Assembly: GCF_023509015.1 (NCBI RefSeq)
Contig: NZ_CP094975.1
Span: 4,085,501-4,149,500, forward strand
Reading direction: 5' to 3'
DNA from: Pseudomonas abieticivorans
GTDB lineage: Bacteria; Pseudomonadota; Gammaproteobacteria; Pseudomonadales; Pseudomonadaceae
Length of the DNA stretch: 64,000 nucleotides
The stretch's first letter is position 1. The number at the start of each line of letters is the position of its first letter. The notes under the pieces were generated by a model. The model was not told where the DNA came from, ran no database searches, and saw only the letters and a list, made by a program, of their open reading frames with translations. This document shows, piece after piece, positions 7,724-18,743 of this stretch. The position numbers and the translations under genes were made by a program.

Positions 7724-8278
7724 TCAGGGCTGCGGCTTGATGGCCAGCAGGGGGCCCAGAAATTCATTGCGCACCGGGTAGTGCTGTTCCAGCCGGTCGG
7801 CGAAGTAACATTCTAAGGTACGCCCCACCGTTGGGAAAGCCAGCTGCGCCCAAGGGATCTCGCTTTGGTGAAACAGCCGCACTTCCAGGCTTTCTTCGCC
7901 CACGGCAAAGTCAATGTCGGCAAGCTGCGCGCGAAAGAACACGTGCACCTGGCTGATGTGCGGCAGGTCGAACAGGGTGTACAGGTGCAGGTCGCGCACG
8001 CGCGCGCAGGCCTCTTCGTCGGTTTCACGGGCGGCGGCCTGCGCCAGGGTCTCGCCGTTTTCCATGAAACCTGCGGGCAAGGTCCAGTAGCCCAGGCGCG
8101 GTTCGATGGCGCGGCGGCACAACAACACCTGCTCGCCCCACACGGGGATGCAACCGGCGACTATATTGGGGTTTTGATAGTGAATGACTTCACAGGTGCC
8201 GCACACATAGCGCAGGCGCGTATCGCCCTGGGGGATGCGCTGGTCTACGGGGTTGCCGCACTGGTTGCAGAATTTCAT
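7724..8278 (-). CDS. NUDIX hydrolase with N-terminal zinc ribbon
   Basis: Protein of 184 residues. An N-terminal CNQCG...CGTC zinc ribbon is followed by a NUDIX domain with the signature GFMENGETLAQAAARETDEE (G-x5-E-x7-RE-x2-EE). This combination is typical of NudC-like or related pyrophosphatases of nucleotide-sugar or NAD-type substrates. It is shorter than NudC and lacks its long N-terminal domain, so I leave the substrate open. The ATG at 8278 begins MKFCNQCG; the upstream extension is not conserved-looking. It is co-directional with the L,D-transpeptidase gene downstream. Confidence 0.82.
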   Translation of the reverse strand: MKFCNQCGNPVDQRIPQGDTRLRYVCGTCEVIHYQNPNIVAGCIPVWGEQVLLCRRAIEPRLGYWTLPAGFMENGETLAQAAARETDEEACARVRDLHLYTLFDLPHISQVHVFFRAQLADIDFAVGEESLEVRLFHQSEIPWAQLAFPTVGRTLECYFADRLEQHYPVRNEFLGPLLAIKPQP

Positions 8279-8415
8279 GTCGGGCTTCCTGAACGCTCGA
8301 CCTATCTTGGCGCCTATACCCCTTGATTCGCAAGCCGTCGATTGCATGCGCAGGGGTTGGGCAAGGGAGCGGCTTTGGTGCATGATGCAGGGTAGGCAGA
8401 ACAATGAGAGATCCC

Positions 8416-9015
8416 ATGCTGGACGAGCTACTTCGCCGAGTGAGCAGCCACACGCCGCGTAACCTGGAGACCGACAAGCGTTTCCCCGAGGCTGCCGTAC
8501 TGTTGCCCATCACCCGCAGCGAGTCGCCGGAGTTGGTGCTGACCTTGCGCGCCTCGGGCCTGTCTACCCATGGCGGCGAGGTGGCCTTCCCTGGCGGGCG
8601 CCGCGACCCCGAAGACCCGGACCTGGTGTTCACCGCCCTGCGCGAAGCCGAAGAAGAAATCGGCCTGCCGCCCGGGCTGGTCGAAATCATCGGGCCGCTC
8701 AGCCCGCTGATTTCCAAGCATGGCCTGAAGGTAACGCCCTTCGTCGGCCTGATTCCCGATTTTGTCGAATACCGTGCCAACGATGCCGAGATCGCCGCAG
8801 TGTTCAGCGTGCCACTGGAGTTCTTCCGCCAGGACCCGCGCGAGCACACCCATCGCATCGACTACCAGGGCCGCAGTTGGTATGTGCCCAGCTATCGGTT
8901 TGGCGAGTACAAGATCTGGGGGTTGTCGGCGATCATGATCGTGGAGCTGATCAACCTGGTGTACGACGCCGACATCAGCCTGCACCGGCCCCCTGAGCAT
9001 TTCACTTCAATTTGA
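8416..9015 (+). CDS. CoA pyrophosphatase (NUDIX, NudL-like)
   Basis: Protein of 199 residues with an upstream [18 protein letters not shown] strand, then a long NUDIX block: [17 protein letters not shown] and [20 protein letters not shown]. The L-L-x-x-[14 protein letters not shown] signature before the NUDIX box is diagnostic of CoA-hydrolysing NUDIX enzymes (PF00293 with the UPF0035 motif). These cleave CoA to phosphopantetheine and 3',5'-ADP. The ATG at 8416 is preferred because GAGAG lies at good spacing before it; an in-frame ATG 12 bases earlier is possible. The gene is divergent from the previous NUDIX gene and is followed by the carbonic anhydrase gene after 47 bases. Confidence 0.85.
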   Translation: MLDELLRRVSSHTPRNLETDKRFPEAAVLLPITRSESPELVLTLRASGLSTHGGEVAFPGGRRDPEDPDLVFTALREAEEEIGLPPGLVEIIGPLSPLISKHGLKVTPFVGLIPDFVEYRANDAEIAAVFSVPLEFFRQDPREHTHRIDYQGRSWYVPSYRFGEYKIWGLSAIMIVELINLVYDADISLHRPPEHFTSI

Positions 9016-9062
9016 GCGGAGCTTCGAGCCGCCTTGATCCGCCTGACCCTGAGGATGTGCCG

Positions 9063-9587
9063 ATGAAATACCGTTTGGGCGACTTTCGCGTCGAAACCCA
9101 CCCCACCAGTTGGGCCGCACCCAACGCCACGCTGATCGGCAAGGTGCGTTTGCAGGCCGGTGCCAGCGTGTGGTTTGGCGCGGTGCTGCGCGGCGACAAC
9201 GAACTGATCGACATCGGCGAGAACAGCAACGTGCAGGACGGCACGGTGATGCACACCGACGCAGGCATCCCGCTGACCATCGGCAAGGGTGTTACCATTG
9301 GCCATAACGCGATGCTGCATGGGTGCACGGTGGGCGATTACAGCCTGATCGGTATCAATGCGGTGATCCTCAACGGCGCGAAAATCGGCAAGCACTGCAT
9401 CATCGGCGCCAACGCGCTCATCGCCGAAGGCAAGGAGATCCCCGACGGGTCGTTGGTAATGGGTTCGCCGGGCAAGATCGTCCGCGAGCTGACCGAGCCC
9501 CAGAAGCAGATGCTTGAAGCCAGCGCCGCCCACTATGTTCACAATGCCCAGCGCTATGCGCGGGATTTGGCCGTACAGGAAGACTGA
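9063..9587 (+). CDS. Gamma carbonic anhydrase family protein
   Basis: Protein of 174 residues built from left-handed beta-helix hexapeptide repeats (PNATLIGKV..., [51 protein letters not shown]). The histidines that bind metal in gamma carbonic anhydrases are present in VMHTD and [10 protein letters not shown]-terminal helix follows, as in the YrdA/PaaY group. Many members of this group have weak or no measured anhydrase activity. The DUF1289 gene overlaps its stop by one base (TGATG), so they are coupled. Confidence 0.85.
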   Translation: MKYRLGDFRVETHPTSWAAPNATLIGKVRLQAGASVWFGAVLRGDNELIDIGENSNVQDGTVMHTDAGIPLTIGKGVTIGHNAMLHGCTVGDYSLIGINAVILNGAKIGKHCIIGANALIAEGKEIPDGSLVMGSPGKIVRELTEPQKQMLEASAAHYVHNAQRYARDLAVQED

Positions 9588-9787
9588 TGACCAGCGAACG
9601 CCCCGTCGCCTCGCCCTGCGTGCAAGTGTGCGCACTGGATGACGACGATATCTGCACCGGCTGCCAGCGCACCGCCGACGAAATCACCCGCTGGGGCCGC
9701 ATGGACAATATCGAGCGCCGCCAGGTGCTGGTGTTGTGCTACGAGCGCGCGAAGGCCAGCGGCATGCTGTTTTCCGTAGGGTCGTAA
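9587..9787 (+). CDS. DUF1289 domain protein
   Basis: Small protein of 66 residues with the DUF1289 cysteine pattern CVQVC...ICTGC followed by R-T-x-D-E-I-x-x-W. The four cysteines suggest a metal or Fe-S site, but the function is unknown. Its ATG overlaps the stop of the carbonic anhydrase gene, and both probably come from one transcript. Confidence 0.82.
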   Translation: MTSERPVASPCVQVCALDDDDICTGCQRTADEITRWGRMDNIERRQVLVLCYERAKASGMLFSVGS

Positions 9788-9800
9788 TCTGCTGTGTTCC

Positions 9801-9853
9801 TTTTGCGGATAGATCCGCTCCTGAGCGTGTAGGAGCGGATTTATCCGCGAAAA
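9801..9853. repeat. Short palindromic repeat, inverted doublet
   Basis: TTGCGGATAGATCCGCTCC and GGAGCGGATTTATCCGCGAA are opposed head to head, 5-6 bases apart, after the DUF1289 gene. This is the same family as the elements at 7.1, 35.8 and 63.0 kb. Confidence 0.75.
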
Positions 9854-9886
9854 GTTATCCCCTCTCAATTTTTACGCCGAGTTCCC

Positions 9887-10354
9887 ATGCTGTTCCTCAC
9901 CGCCTACATTGCCAGCGTCGTGCTGATCAACTTCGCCTTCTCTGCCGCGCCGCACTTGGACATCATCTGGTCGGCCTGGGGCGGGCTGGTGTTTATCCTG
10001 CGCGACATGGTGCAAACCCGCTTCGGCCATGGCGCGTTCATCGCTATGCTGGTGGCGCTGGTACTGTCCTACGTCACCTCCGACCCTGCCATCGCCCTGG
10101 CCAGCGCCGTGGCGTTTGGTACCTCCGAGCTGATCGACTGGCTGGTGTTCACCATTACCAAGCGCCCGCTGCATGACCGCCTGTGGATCAGCTCGGCGCT
10201 GAGCATCCCGTTGGACACCTTCATTTTCTTCGGCATGATCGACGCCTTCACGGCGCCGGTGATCCTCACCGCCCTGGCCTCCAAGTTCGCCGGCGTGACC
10301 TGCGTGTGGCTGGCGATGGCCTGGCGCGCTCGCCGCAGCGCAGTGGCCGGCTGA
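9887..10354 (+). CDS. VUT family (preQ0/vitamin uptake-like) membrane protein
   Basis: Polytopic membrane protein of 155 residues with about five hydrophobic segments (LFLTAYIASVVLINFAFS, IIWSAWGGLVFILRDMVQTRFG, AFIAMLVALVLSYV, ALASAVAFGTSELIDWLVF, ALSIPLDTFIFFGMI). The R-D-x-x-Q-x-R-x-G segment, S-E-x-x-D and P-L-D-x-x-x-F fit the VUT/YhhQ family, whose characterised member imports queuosine precursors. It is shorter than YhhQ (about 220). Substrate is inferred only at family level. It lies directly upstream of purT. Confidence 0.7.
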   Translation: MLFLTAYIASVVLINFAFSAAPHLDIIWSAWGGLVFILRDMVQTRFGHGAFIAMLVALVLSYVTSDPAIALASAVAFGTSELIDWLVFTITKRPLHDRLWISSALSIPLDTFIFFGMIDAFTAPVILTALASKFAGVTCVWLAMAWRARRSAVAG

Positions 10355-10429
10355 TTGATGTAAAATGCCGCCCCTTGGTGGGCTGCACGCTGGGCGGCCC
10401 TCGATCATCCGTTCCCCTGAGGACCTGAA

Positions 10430-11611
10430 ATGACCCGTATCGGAACTCCATTGTCGCCCACCGCGACGCGCGTATTGCTGTGTGGCTGCGGCGAGCTTGG
10501 CAAGGAAGTGGTCATTGAACTGCAGCGCCTGGGCGTTGAAGTCATTGCCGTGGACCGTTATGCCAATGCGCCGGCCATGCAGGTTGCCCATCGCAGCCAT
10601 GTGATCAACATGCTCGACGGTGCGGCCCTGCGCGCAGTGATCGAGGCCGAGAAACCGCACTTCATCGTTCCGGAAATCGAAGCCATCGCCACCGCCACCC
10701 TGGTGGAGCTGGAAAGCGAAGGTTTCACGGTGATCCCGACTGCTCGCGCCGCCCAGTTGACCATGAACCGCGAAGGCATCCGCCGCCTGGCTGCCGAAGA
10801 GCTGGACCTGCCGACCTCGCCGTACCACTTTGCCGACACCTTCGAAGACTACCGCAAGGCCGTCGACGACTTGGGCTTCCCCTGTGTGGTCAAGCCGGTG
10901 ATGAGCTCGTCGGGCAAGGGCCAGAGCCTGCTCAAAAGCGTCGATGACGTGCAAAAGGCTTGGGATTACGCCCAGGAAGGCGGCCGTGCCGGTAAAGGCC
11001 GGGTCATCATCGAAGGCTTTATCGACTTCGACTACGAGATCACCCTGCTGACCGTTCGTCACATCGGTGGCACCACCTTCTGCGCGCCGGTCGGCCATCG
11101 CCAGGAGAAGGGCGACTATCAGGAATCCTGGCAGCCGCAAGCCATGAGCCCAGTGGCCTTGGCCGAGTCCGAGCGCGTGGCCAAGGCTGTGACCGAAGCC
11201 TTGGGGGGGCGTGGCCTGTTTGGCGTGGAATTATTCATCAAGGGTGACCAGGTGTGGTTCAGCGAAGTCTCGCCACGCCCGCATGACACCGGCCTGGTCA
11301 CGCTGATCTCGCAGGACCTGTCGCAGTTTGCCCTGCACGCCCGCGCCATCCTCGGCCTGCCGATCCCGCTGATCCGCCAGTTCGGCCCATCGGCCTCGGC
11401 GGTGATCCTGGTGGAAGGCAACTCCACGCAAACCGCCTTCGCCAACCTGGGCGCCGCCTTGAGCGAGCCGGACACCGCCTTGCGCCTGTTTGGCAAGCCA
11501 GAAGTCGCCGGCCAGCGCCGCATGGGTGTTGCCCTGGCGCGTGACGAGTCGATCGACGCCGCACGCTCCAAGGCCACCCGTGCATCCCAGGCGGTTAAAG
11601 TAGAACTGTAA
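10430..11611 (+). CDS. purT: Formate-dependent phosphoribosylglycinamide formyltransferase 2
   Basis: ATP-grasp enzyme of 393 residues, the normal PurT length. It makes formyl-GAR from GAR, formate and ATP, bypassing the folate-dependent PurN step of purine synthesis. The N-terminal Rossmann-like domain begins [22 protein letters not shown]. The ATP-grasp core contains [28 protein letters not shown] and the metal/ATP-binding [22 protein letters not shown] ribosome-binding site precedes the ATG. The spacer before it contains GTAAAATG, a possible -10. It converges with the MFS gene across a palindromic doublet. Confidence 0.95.
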   Translation: MTRIGTPLSPTATRVLLCGCGELGKEVVIELQRLGVEVIAVDRYANAPAMQVAHRSHVINMLDGAALRAVIEAEKPHFIVPEIEAIATATLVELESEGFTVIPTARAAQLTMNREGIRRLAAEELDLPTSPYHFADTFEDYRKAVDDLGFPCVVKPVMSSSGKGQSLLKSVDDVQKAWDYAQEGGRAGKGRVIIEGFIDFDYEITLLTVRHIGGTTFCAPVGHRQEKGDYQESWQPQAMSPVALAESERVAKAVTEALGGRGLFGVELFIKGDQVWFSEVSPRPHDTGLVTLISQDLSQFALHARAILGLPIPLIRQFGPSASAVILVEGNSTQTAFANLGAALSEPDTALRLFGKPEVAGQRRMGVALARDESIDAARSKATRASQAVKVEL

Positions 11612-11625
11612 GGCTCAGGGGGCCC

Positions 11626-11694
11626 GTCGCGGGCAAGCCTCGCTCCCACAAGAGCGGATTACCTGAACTTGTGGGAGCAAGGCTTGCCTGCGAT
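11626..11694. repeat. GTGGGAGC-type palindromic doublet between purT and the MFS gene
   Basis: GCGGGCAAGCCTCGCTCCCACA and TGTGGGAGCAAGGCTTGCC are inverted relative to each other with a 19-base centre. The pair resembles the REP doublets (REPINs) of fluorescent pseudomonads. It sits between convergent genes and may act as a hairpin or mRNA end. Confidence 0.75.
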
Positions 11695-11716
11695 GGCGTC
11701 CGCAAGGGCGCCCGCC

Positions 11717-13027
11717 TCAGGCGATTTTGTTCAAATCGTCATGCCGCGTCTCTTTCAGGCACAGCACGGCAATCACGCTCAGCAGCGCCGCTGCCGACAC
11801 ATAACCGCCCACCCAGCTCAGCCCACCCATCGCGACCAGCTTTTGCGCCGCAAAGGGTGCAGCCGACGCGCCAACGATACCGCCCAGGTTGTACGCCGCC
11901 GAAGCGCCGGTATAGCGCACGCGGGTCGGGAACAGCTCCGGCAGCAACGCACCCATCGGGGCGAACGTGAAGCCCATCAAAAACAGCTCGATACTCAGGA
12001 ACAGTGCCACGCTGGTGGTCGAGCCCTGGGTCAGCAGCGGCTCCATCAAAAAGCCCGAGGCAATGGCCAGCACACCACCGAATACCAGCACCGGCTTGCG
12101 CCCGTAGCGGTCGCTCAGCCAGGCGGAAATCGGCGTGGCCAGGGCCATGAACAGCACCGCGAAACAGAGCATGCCCAAGAAGCTTTCACGGCTATAACCC
12201 AACGTAGTGACGCCGTAGCTCAGGGAAAACACCGTGGAGATGTAGAACAGCGCGTAGCACACCACCATGGAGGCGGCGCCCAGCAGCATCGGCTTCCAGT
12301 ATTGGCCGAACAGTTCGAACAGCGGCATCTTCACCCGCTCGTGGCGGGCCACGGCGTTGGCGAACACTGGGGTTTCTTCCAGTTTCAGGCGCACGTACAG
12401 GCCCACCATCACCAGCAGGGCGCTGAGCAGGAACGGCAGGCGCCAGCCCCAGCTGCGAAATTGCTCGTCGCTCAAGGTCATGGCCAGGGTCAGGAACAAC
12501 CCGTTGGCCGCCAGAAAGCCGATCGATGGCCCCAGTTGCGGAAACATGCCGAACCAGGCGCGTTTGCCCTTCGGGGCGTTTTCGGTGGCCAGCAACGCCG
12601 CGCCGCCCCATTCGCCGCCCAGGCCCAGGCCTTGGCCAAAACGCAGCACGCACAGCAGGATCGGTGCCCAGGCGCCAATGCTGTCGTAGCCGGGCAGCAC
12701 GCCGATCAGCGTGGTGCAGATGCCCATCAGCAACAGCGAGGCTACCAGGGTGGATTTGCGGCCGACCCGGTCGCCAAAGTGGCCGAACAGCGCCGAGCCC
12801 AGCGGGCGTGCCAGGAAGGCGATGCCAAAGGTCAGGAACGCCGAGAGCATCTGCGCCGTGCCGGAGGTTTGCGGGAAGAACACCGGGCCGATCACCAGCG
12901 CAGCCGCGGTGGCGTACACGTAGAAATCGTAGAACTCGATGGCCGTGCCGATAAAGCTGGCGGTGGCGACCCGCGCGGTGGAATTCACCGGCTTGTCGGC
13001 GCTGCTGGCAGCATAAGTGCTTGTCAT
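11717..13027 (-). CDS. MFS transporter, metabolite:H+ symporter (MHS) family
   Basis: Inner-membrane permease of 436 residues with 12 predicted TM segments. The family signature is FIGTAIEFYDFYVYATAAAL in TM1, followed by FGDRVGRKS between TM2 and TM3 and WLSDRYGRKP in the central loop. These are the MHS motifs shared with ProP, ShiA and KgtP-type proton symporters of organic acids and osmolytes. The substrate cannot be inferred, and no catabolic genes adjoin it. The ATG begins MTSTYAASSADKP. About 220 bases of gene-free sequence separate it from the CBS-domain gene upstream. Confidence 0.85.
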   Translation of the reverse strand: MTSTYAASSADKPVNSTARVATASFIGTAIEFYDFYVYATAAALVIGPVFFPQTSGTAQMLSAFLTFGIAFLARPLGSALFGHFGDRVGRKSTLVASLLLMGICTTLIGVLPGYDSIGAWAPILLCVLRFGQGLGLGGEWGGAALLATENAPKGKRAWFGMFPQLGPSIGFLAANGLFLTLAMTLSDEQFRSWGWRLPFLLSALLVMVGLYVRLKLEETPVFANAVARHERVKMPLFELFGQYWKPMLLGAASMVVCYALFYISTVFSLSYGVTTLGYSRESFLGMLCFAVLFMALATPISAWLSDRYGRKPVLVFGGVLAIASGFLMEPLLTQGSTTSVALFLSIELFLMGFTFAPMGALLPELFPTRVRYTGASAAYNLGGIVGASAAPFAAQKLVAMGGLSWVGGYVSAAALLSVIAVLCLKETRHDDLNKIA

Positions 13028-13249
13028 GTGGGTATCCCTGACAGAATTTTTTATAGGTGTGGTGCTGATTCTAGGCCGGGGAGGGTAGGGCCGGGCGCGA
13101 ATAGCCGTTCAAGGTGTGAAGGCTGGCGCGAGGTAACACGGGGTTCAGCCTGGCGGCTGACTGGCCGGGGCACGCGAAGTGCGGGTAAGCACGCGTTCCG
13201 GCGGGGCTGGGTAAGCGTCCCGATTATAGGGAAGCGCTTGCGCTCACGT

Positions 13250-14491
<1,242 letters not shown>

Positions 14492-14502
14492 AGTCCCTGT
14501 CG

Positions 14503-15315
14503 TCAGATATGCAGAATGTATTCGCGGACCAGCTTGCTGCCGAAATAGGCCAGCATCAGCAGGCAGAAACCGGCGAGCGTCCAGCGGATGGCCTTGTGGC
14601 CGCGCCAGCCCAGGCGGTTACGGCCCCACAACAACACACTGAAGACGATCCAGGCCAGGCACGCCAGCAAGGTTTTATGCACCAGGTGCTGGGCAAACAA
14701 GTTGTCCAGGAACAGCCAGCCGGAAATCAGCGACAACGACAGCAGCCCCCAGCCGGCCCACAAAAAGCCGAACAAAAGGCTTTCCATGGTTTGCAGTGGC
14801 GGGAAGTTGCGGATTAACCCGCTGGGGTGCTTGTGCTTGAGTTGATAGTCCTGCACCAGCAGCAACAAGGCCTGGAACACCGCGATGGTGAACATGCCGT
14901 AGGCCAGGATCGACAACAGGATGTGTGCCAGGATGCCGGGCTCTTCGTTGATCAGCGGCACAGTGCCGGAGGGCACGAATTGGGCGATAAGGGTGGTCGC
15001 GCAGCCCAGCGGGAACAGCAGCAACAGCAGGTTGGCCACCGGGATGCGCGTGCAGGCCACCAGGGTCAGGGTGATCACGGCGGCGGCGATCAGGCTGGCG
15101 GCACTGAAAAAATTCAGGCTCAGCCCCAGCGGCGTGATCATTTGCGAGGCCAGGGCGTAGGCCTGGGCCACGACGGCCAGTGCGCCGAGCAGGTACAGCA
15201 GGCGTTGATCGGCCTTGGCGCCCTGGCTGACACGGATTCCCTGATAAGTGGTCGCAGCGGCATAAAGGACGGCGGCGGCGATGCTGGGTAGCAAACTGGG
15301 TGACAAGGGGAGCAT
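14503..15315 (-). CDS. ypjD: Inner-membrane protein YpjD (CcsA/HemX-like)
   Basis: Protein of 270 residues with about eight TM helices and a CcsA-type cytochrome c assembly domain. His residues lie in AHILLSILAYGMF and in AQHLVHKTLLA, and the WGWL-like loop appears as LWAGWGLLSL. It is divergent from ffh, as YpjD is in E. coli and P. aeruginosa. The ATG at 15315 (MLPLSPSLLPSIAAA) is preferred to an upstream in-frame ATG, because the extra residues are hydrophilic and would reach into the ffh promoter region. The exact function is unknown; heme handling is an inference from the family. Confidence 0.82.
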   Translation of the reverse strand: MLPLSPSLLPSIAAAVLYAAATTYQGIRVSQGAKADQRLLYLLGALAVVAQAYALASQMITPLGLSLNFFSAASLIAAAVITLTLVACTRIPVANLLLLLFPLGCATTLIAQFVPSGTVPLINEEPGILAHILLSILAYGMFTIAVFQALLLLVQDYQLKHKHPSGLIRNFPPLQTMESLLFGFLWAGWGLLSLSLISGWLFLDNLFAQHLVHKTLLACLAWIVFSVLLWGRNRLGWRGHKAIRWTLAGFCLLMLAYFGSKLVREYILHI

Positions 15316-15416
15316 AAGTCCTGTGAAGCGAGCTCTAAAGGCGCTGAGTTTGGCATAGAAGCTGGGTTGCGTGAAAGACTGCAAGCGTCAAGGTGTCCGT
15401 AAGCAACACTCTTCGC

Positions 15417-15422
15417 TATAAT
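15417..15422 (+). promoter_or_regulatory. Likely -10 element of the ffh promoter
   Basis: A perfect TATAAT (in TTCGCTATAATCGCC) lies 91 bases before ffh. The -35 position holds only a weak match (TGTCCG). Confidence 0.5.
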
Positions 15423-15512
15423 CGCCGACCTGCCCTTGCCGCAGGCTCCCTGAGCATACTTGTGGGCCGGGCTGCTTAAACCTCGGTTCAACTGAGCCTG
15501 AAAGGATCGCGC

Positions 15513-16892
15513 ATGTTTGAAAACCTTACCGACCGTCTTTCTCAGACGCTGCGCCACGTTACTGGCAAGGCCAAGCTGACGGAAGACAACATCAAAGACA
15601 CCCTGCGTGAAGTGCGCATGGCGTTGCTTGAAGCCGACGTCGCCTTGCCGGTGGTGAAGGACTTCGTCAACAAGGTCAAGGAGCGTGCGGTCGGTACCGA
15701 GGTATCGCGCAGCCTGACGCCGGGCCAGGCATTCGTGAAGATCGTGCAGATCGAACTCGAAACCCTGATGGGCGCGGCCAACGAAGATTTGTCGCTCAAC
15801 GCCACGCCACCGGCCGTGGTGCTGATGGCAGGCTTGCAGGGCGCGGGTAAAACCACCACCGCCGGCAAGCTGGCGCGCTTCCTTAAAGAGCGCAAGAAAA
15901 AGACCGTGATGGTGGTGTCGGCCGACATCTACCGCCCGGCGGCGATCAAGCAACTGGAAACCCTGGCCGGCGAAGTGGGCGTGACCTTCTTCCCATCCGA
16001 CCTTTCCCAGAAGCCTGTCGACATCGCCCTGGCTGCTATTAAAGAAGCCAAGCTGAAATTTATCGACGTGGTCATCGTCGACACCGCCGGTCGCCTGCAC
16101 ATCGATGAGCAGATGATGGGCGAGATCAAGGACTTGCACGCGGCCATCAAGCCGGTCGAGACCTTGTTCGTGGTCGACGCCATGACCGGCCAGGACGCCG
16201 CCAACACCGCCAAGGCCTTTGGCGATGCGTTGCCGCTGACCGGCGTGATCCTGACCAAGGTCGACGGCGACGCCCGTGGCGGCGCCGCGCTGTCGGTGCG
16301 TGCCATCACCGGCAAGCCGATCAAGTTCATTGGTATGGGCGAGAAGAGCGATGCGCTCGAGCCCTTCCACCCGGATCGTATCGCCTCGCGGATCCTGGGC
16401 ATGGGCGACGTGCTCAGCCTGATCGAGCAGGCCGAGCAGACCCTGGACAAGGACAAGGCCGACAAACTGGCCAAAAAGCTGAAGAAGGGCAAGGGCTTCG
16501 ACCTCGAAGACTTCCGTGACCAGCTGCAACAAATGAAGAACATGGGTGGCCTGGGCGGCCTGATGGACAAACTGCCGAACATGGGCGGCGTGAACCTGTC
16601 GCAAATGGGCAGCGCCCAGAACGCCGCCGAGAAGCAATTCAAGCAGATGGAAGCCATCATCAATTCCATGACCCCGGCCGAGCGCCGTGACCCTGAGCTG
16701 ATCAGTGGTTCGCGCAAGCGCCGCATTGCCATGGGCTCCGGCACGCAGGTGCAGGATATCGGTCGCTTGATCAAGCAGCACAAGCAGATGCAGAAGATGA
16801 TGAAGAAGTTCTCTGCCAAAGGCGGCATGGCCAAAATGATGCGCGGCATGGGCGGCATGCTGCCCGGCGGCGGTGGCATGCCCAAGATGTGA
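15513..16892 (+). CDS. ffh: Signal recognition particle GTPase (Ffh/SRP54)
   Basis: Protein of 459 residues that binds 4.5S RNA and targets nascent inner-membrane proteins to FtsY. The N domain covers about 1-95. The G domain has G1 GLQGAGKTTTAGKLA, DTAGRLHID and TKVDGDARGG. The methionine-rich M domain (about 325-459) has PNMGGVNLSQMG, the RNA-binding SGSRKRRIAMGSG and a terminal glycine/methionine-rich tail. Length and motifs are complete. The start has AAAGGATC upstream. A 250-base spacer without a recognisable gene follows before rpsP. Confidence 0.97.
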   Translation: MFENLTDRLSQTLRHVTGKAKLTEDNIKDTLREVRMALLEADVALPVVKDFVNKVKERAVGTEVSRSLTPGQAFVKIVQIELETLMGAANEDLSLNATPPAVVLMAGLQGAGKTTTAGKLARFLKERKKKTVMVVSADIYRPAAIKQLETLAGEVGVTFFPSDLSQKPVDIALAAIKEAKLKFIDVVIVDTAGRLHIDEQMMGEIKDLHAAIKPVETLFVVDAMTGQDAANTAKAFGDALPLTGVILTKVDGDARGGAALSVRAITGKPIKFIGMGEKSDALEPFHPDRIASRILGMGDVLSLIEQAEQTLDKDKADKLAKKLKKGKGFDLEDFRDQLQQMKNMGGLGGLMDKLPNMGGVNLSQMGSAQNAAEKQFKQMEAIINSMTPAERRDPELISGSRKRRIAMGSGTQVQDIGRLIKQHKQMQKMMKKFSAKGGMAKMMRGMGGMLPGGGGMPKM

Positions 16893-17145
16893 TCGAATTG
16901 GCGCGGGCCTTCAAGGCCGTGCTTTCGCCTGCAGCGATGCGGGCGATGCAGCAAACCCGCGGTAATGCGGGTCCATTTGCCATCCAGGTGATGGCTTTCA
17001 AGCAGATCGGCCAGGCGCGCTGTTGGGCGCCGGAAAAAGGCATTTGCAAAAGTCCGTGTATTCATTGAGAATATGCGGCCTTTCGGGCACCCGTGTGCCC
17101 GCTGTGCATTATGATTTGCAGCACCGACTACAGGAACGATGTTCA

Positions 17146-17397
17146 ATGCTAACCATCCGTCTTGCCCGTGGCGGCTCTAAAAAGCGCCCATTTTACCAAC
17201 TGACCGTAACCGACTCCCGCAACCCGCGTGACGGTTCCCACAAAGAGCACGTTGGTTTCTTCAACCCCGTTGCTCGTGGTCAGGAAATCCGCCTGTCCGT
17301 GAACCAAGAGCGCGTCAACCACTGGTTGAGCGTTGGTGCACAGCCTTCTGAGCGCGTTGCTCAGTTGCTGAAGGAAAATGCCAAGGCTGCGGCCTGA
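17146..17397 (+). CDS. rpsP: 30S ribosomal protein S16
   Basis: Small protein of 83 residues, the usual S16 length. It begins [18 protein letters not shown] and contains [10 protein letters not shown] and [11 protein letters not shown]. It is the first gene of the conserved rpsP-rimM-trmD-rplS operon. An AGGAACG ribosome-binding site precedes the ATG; in-frame codons further upstream are unrelated to S16. Confidence 0.97.
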   Translation: MLTIRLARGGSKKRPFYQLTVTDSRNPRDGSHKEHVGFFNPVARGQEIRLSVNQERVNHWLSVGAQPSERVAQLLKENAKAAA

Positions 17398-17402
17398 GCA
17401 AT

Positions 17403-17945
17403 ATGAACGCGACGCCAACTACTGCTGATGATTTGATCGTTATCGGCAAGATTTTTTCGGTTCACGGCGTTCGCGGCGAAGTGAAGGTGTATTCCTTTAC
17501 TGATCCGATTGACAACCTGTTGGGCTACAAAACCTGGACGCTCAAGCGTGAAGGCAGCGTGGACAAGCAGGTAGAGCTGGTCAGTGGACGCTTGCAACAA
17601 AGCAAGTTCCTGGTCACAAAGCTCAAGGGTCTCGAAGACCGTGACGAAGCGTTGCTTCTGGCCGGTTATGAGATCTGCGTGCCGCGTAACCTGTTCCCTG
17701 ATTTGACCGACGGCGAGTACTACTGGTACCAACTGGAAGGTCTTAAGGTTATCGACCAACTTGGGCAACTGCTCGGGAAGATCGATCACCTGTTGGAGAC
17801 CGGCTCAAACGATGTGATGGTGGTGCGGCCTTGCGCTGGCAGCCTGGATGATCGCGAACGCTTGTTGCCCTATACGGAGCAATGCGTGTTGGTTGTCGAC
17901 CTGGGTGCGGGCGAGATGAAGGTTGATTGGGATGCGGACTTCTAG
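17403..17945 (+). CDS. rimM: Ribosome maturation factor RimM
   Basis: 16S rRNA-processing factor of 180 residues for the 30S head, acting with S19. The N-terminal domain begins IVIGKIFSVHGVRGEVKVYSF. The C-terminal PRC-barrel domain has DGEYYWYQLEGLKVI, GSNDVMVVRP and ERLLPYTEQCV..VDLGAGEMKVDWDADF. It starts 5 bases after rpsP and lies 3 bases before trmD, consistent with a single transcript. Confidence 0.96.
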   Translation: MNATPTTADDLIVIGKIFSVHGVRGEVKVYSFTDPIDNLLGYKTWTLKREGSVDKQVELVSGRLQQSKFLVTKLKGLEDRDEALLLAGYEICVPRNLFPDLTDGEYYWYQLEGLKVIDQLGQLLGKIDHLLETGSNDVMVVRPCAGSLDDRERLLPYTEQCVLVVDLGAGEMKVDWDADF

Positions 17946-17948
17946 GCA

Positions 17949-18701
17949 ATGGCCAGCCTGCGCGTAGAAGTGATCAGTCTGTTCCCCGAGATGTTTTCCG
18001 CTATCAGCGAGTACGGCATTACCAGCCGTGCGGTGAAACAGGGTCTGCTCACGCTGACCTGTTGGAATCCGCGGGACTACACCACAGATCGCCACCACAC
18101 CGTGGACGATCGGCCGTTTGGCGGTGGTCCGGGCATGGTGATGAAGATCAAGCCCCTGGAAGACGCACTGGCCCAGGCCAGGATCGCGGCGGGGGAGTCG
18201 GCGAAGGTGATTTACCTGTCGCCACAAGGCCGTCAGCTGAATCAGCAGGCGGTACGCGAGCTGGCAACGTCGGAGTCTTTGATTCTGATTGCAGGTCGCT
18301 ACGAAGGCATTGACGAGCGGTTTATTCAGGCTCATGTCGATGAAGAGTGGTCGATTGGTGACTATGTGTTGTCTGGCGGTGAGCTGCCGGCGATGGTCCT
18401 GATAGACGCGGTAACACGACTGCTGCCCGGAGCTTTGGGGCATGCGGACTCCGCGGAGGAAGATTCCTTCACGGATGGGCTGCTGGATTGCCCGCATTAC
18501 ACCCGACCGGAGGTATATGCGGATCAGCGTGTTCCCGACGTATTGCTTAGCGGCAATCACGCACACATCCGGCGATGGCGTTTGCAGCAGTCCCTTGGGC
18601 GGACCTATGAACGACGCGCCGATCTTCTGGAAAGACGCTCGCTTTCTGGAGAAGAGAACAAGCTGCTCGCTGAGTACCTTAGTGAGCGGAACGATAGTTA
18701 A
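17949..18701 (+). CDS. trmD: tRNA (guanine-37-N1)-methyltransferase
   Basis: SPOUT-class methyltransferase of 250 residues that makes m1G37 to prevent +1 frameshifting. The N-terminal strand is [13 protein letters not shown], followed by [14 protein letters not shown]. The trefoil-knot SAM site reads [13 protein letters not shown] and [15 protein letters not shown]. The C-terminal helical domain includes [20 protein letters not shown]. It is complete and in the expected operon position. Confidence 0.97.
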   Translation: MASLRVEVISLFPEMFSAISEYGITSRAVKQGLLTLTCWNPRDYTTDRHHTVDDRPFGGGPGMVMKIKPLEDALAQARIAAGESAKVIYLSPQGRQLNQQAVRELATSESLILIAGRYEGIDERFIQAHVDEEWSIGDYVLSGGELPAMVLIDAVTRLLPGALGHADSAEEDSFTDGLLDCPHYTRPEVYADQRVPDVLLSGNHAHIRRWRLQQSLGRTYERRADLLERRSLSGEENKLLAEYLSERNDS

Positions 18702-18743
18702 CGTATCGATGGTAGATCGAGTGATTTACCTTAGGAGCACAGC

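Noticed and set aside
9801..9853. Palindromic doublets as a CRISPR array
   Set aside because: They are only pairs, inverted rather than direct, with no spacers and no cas genes.
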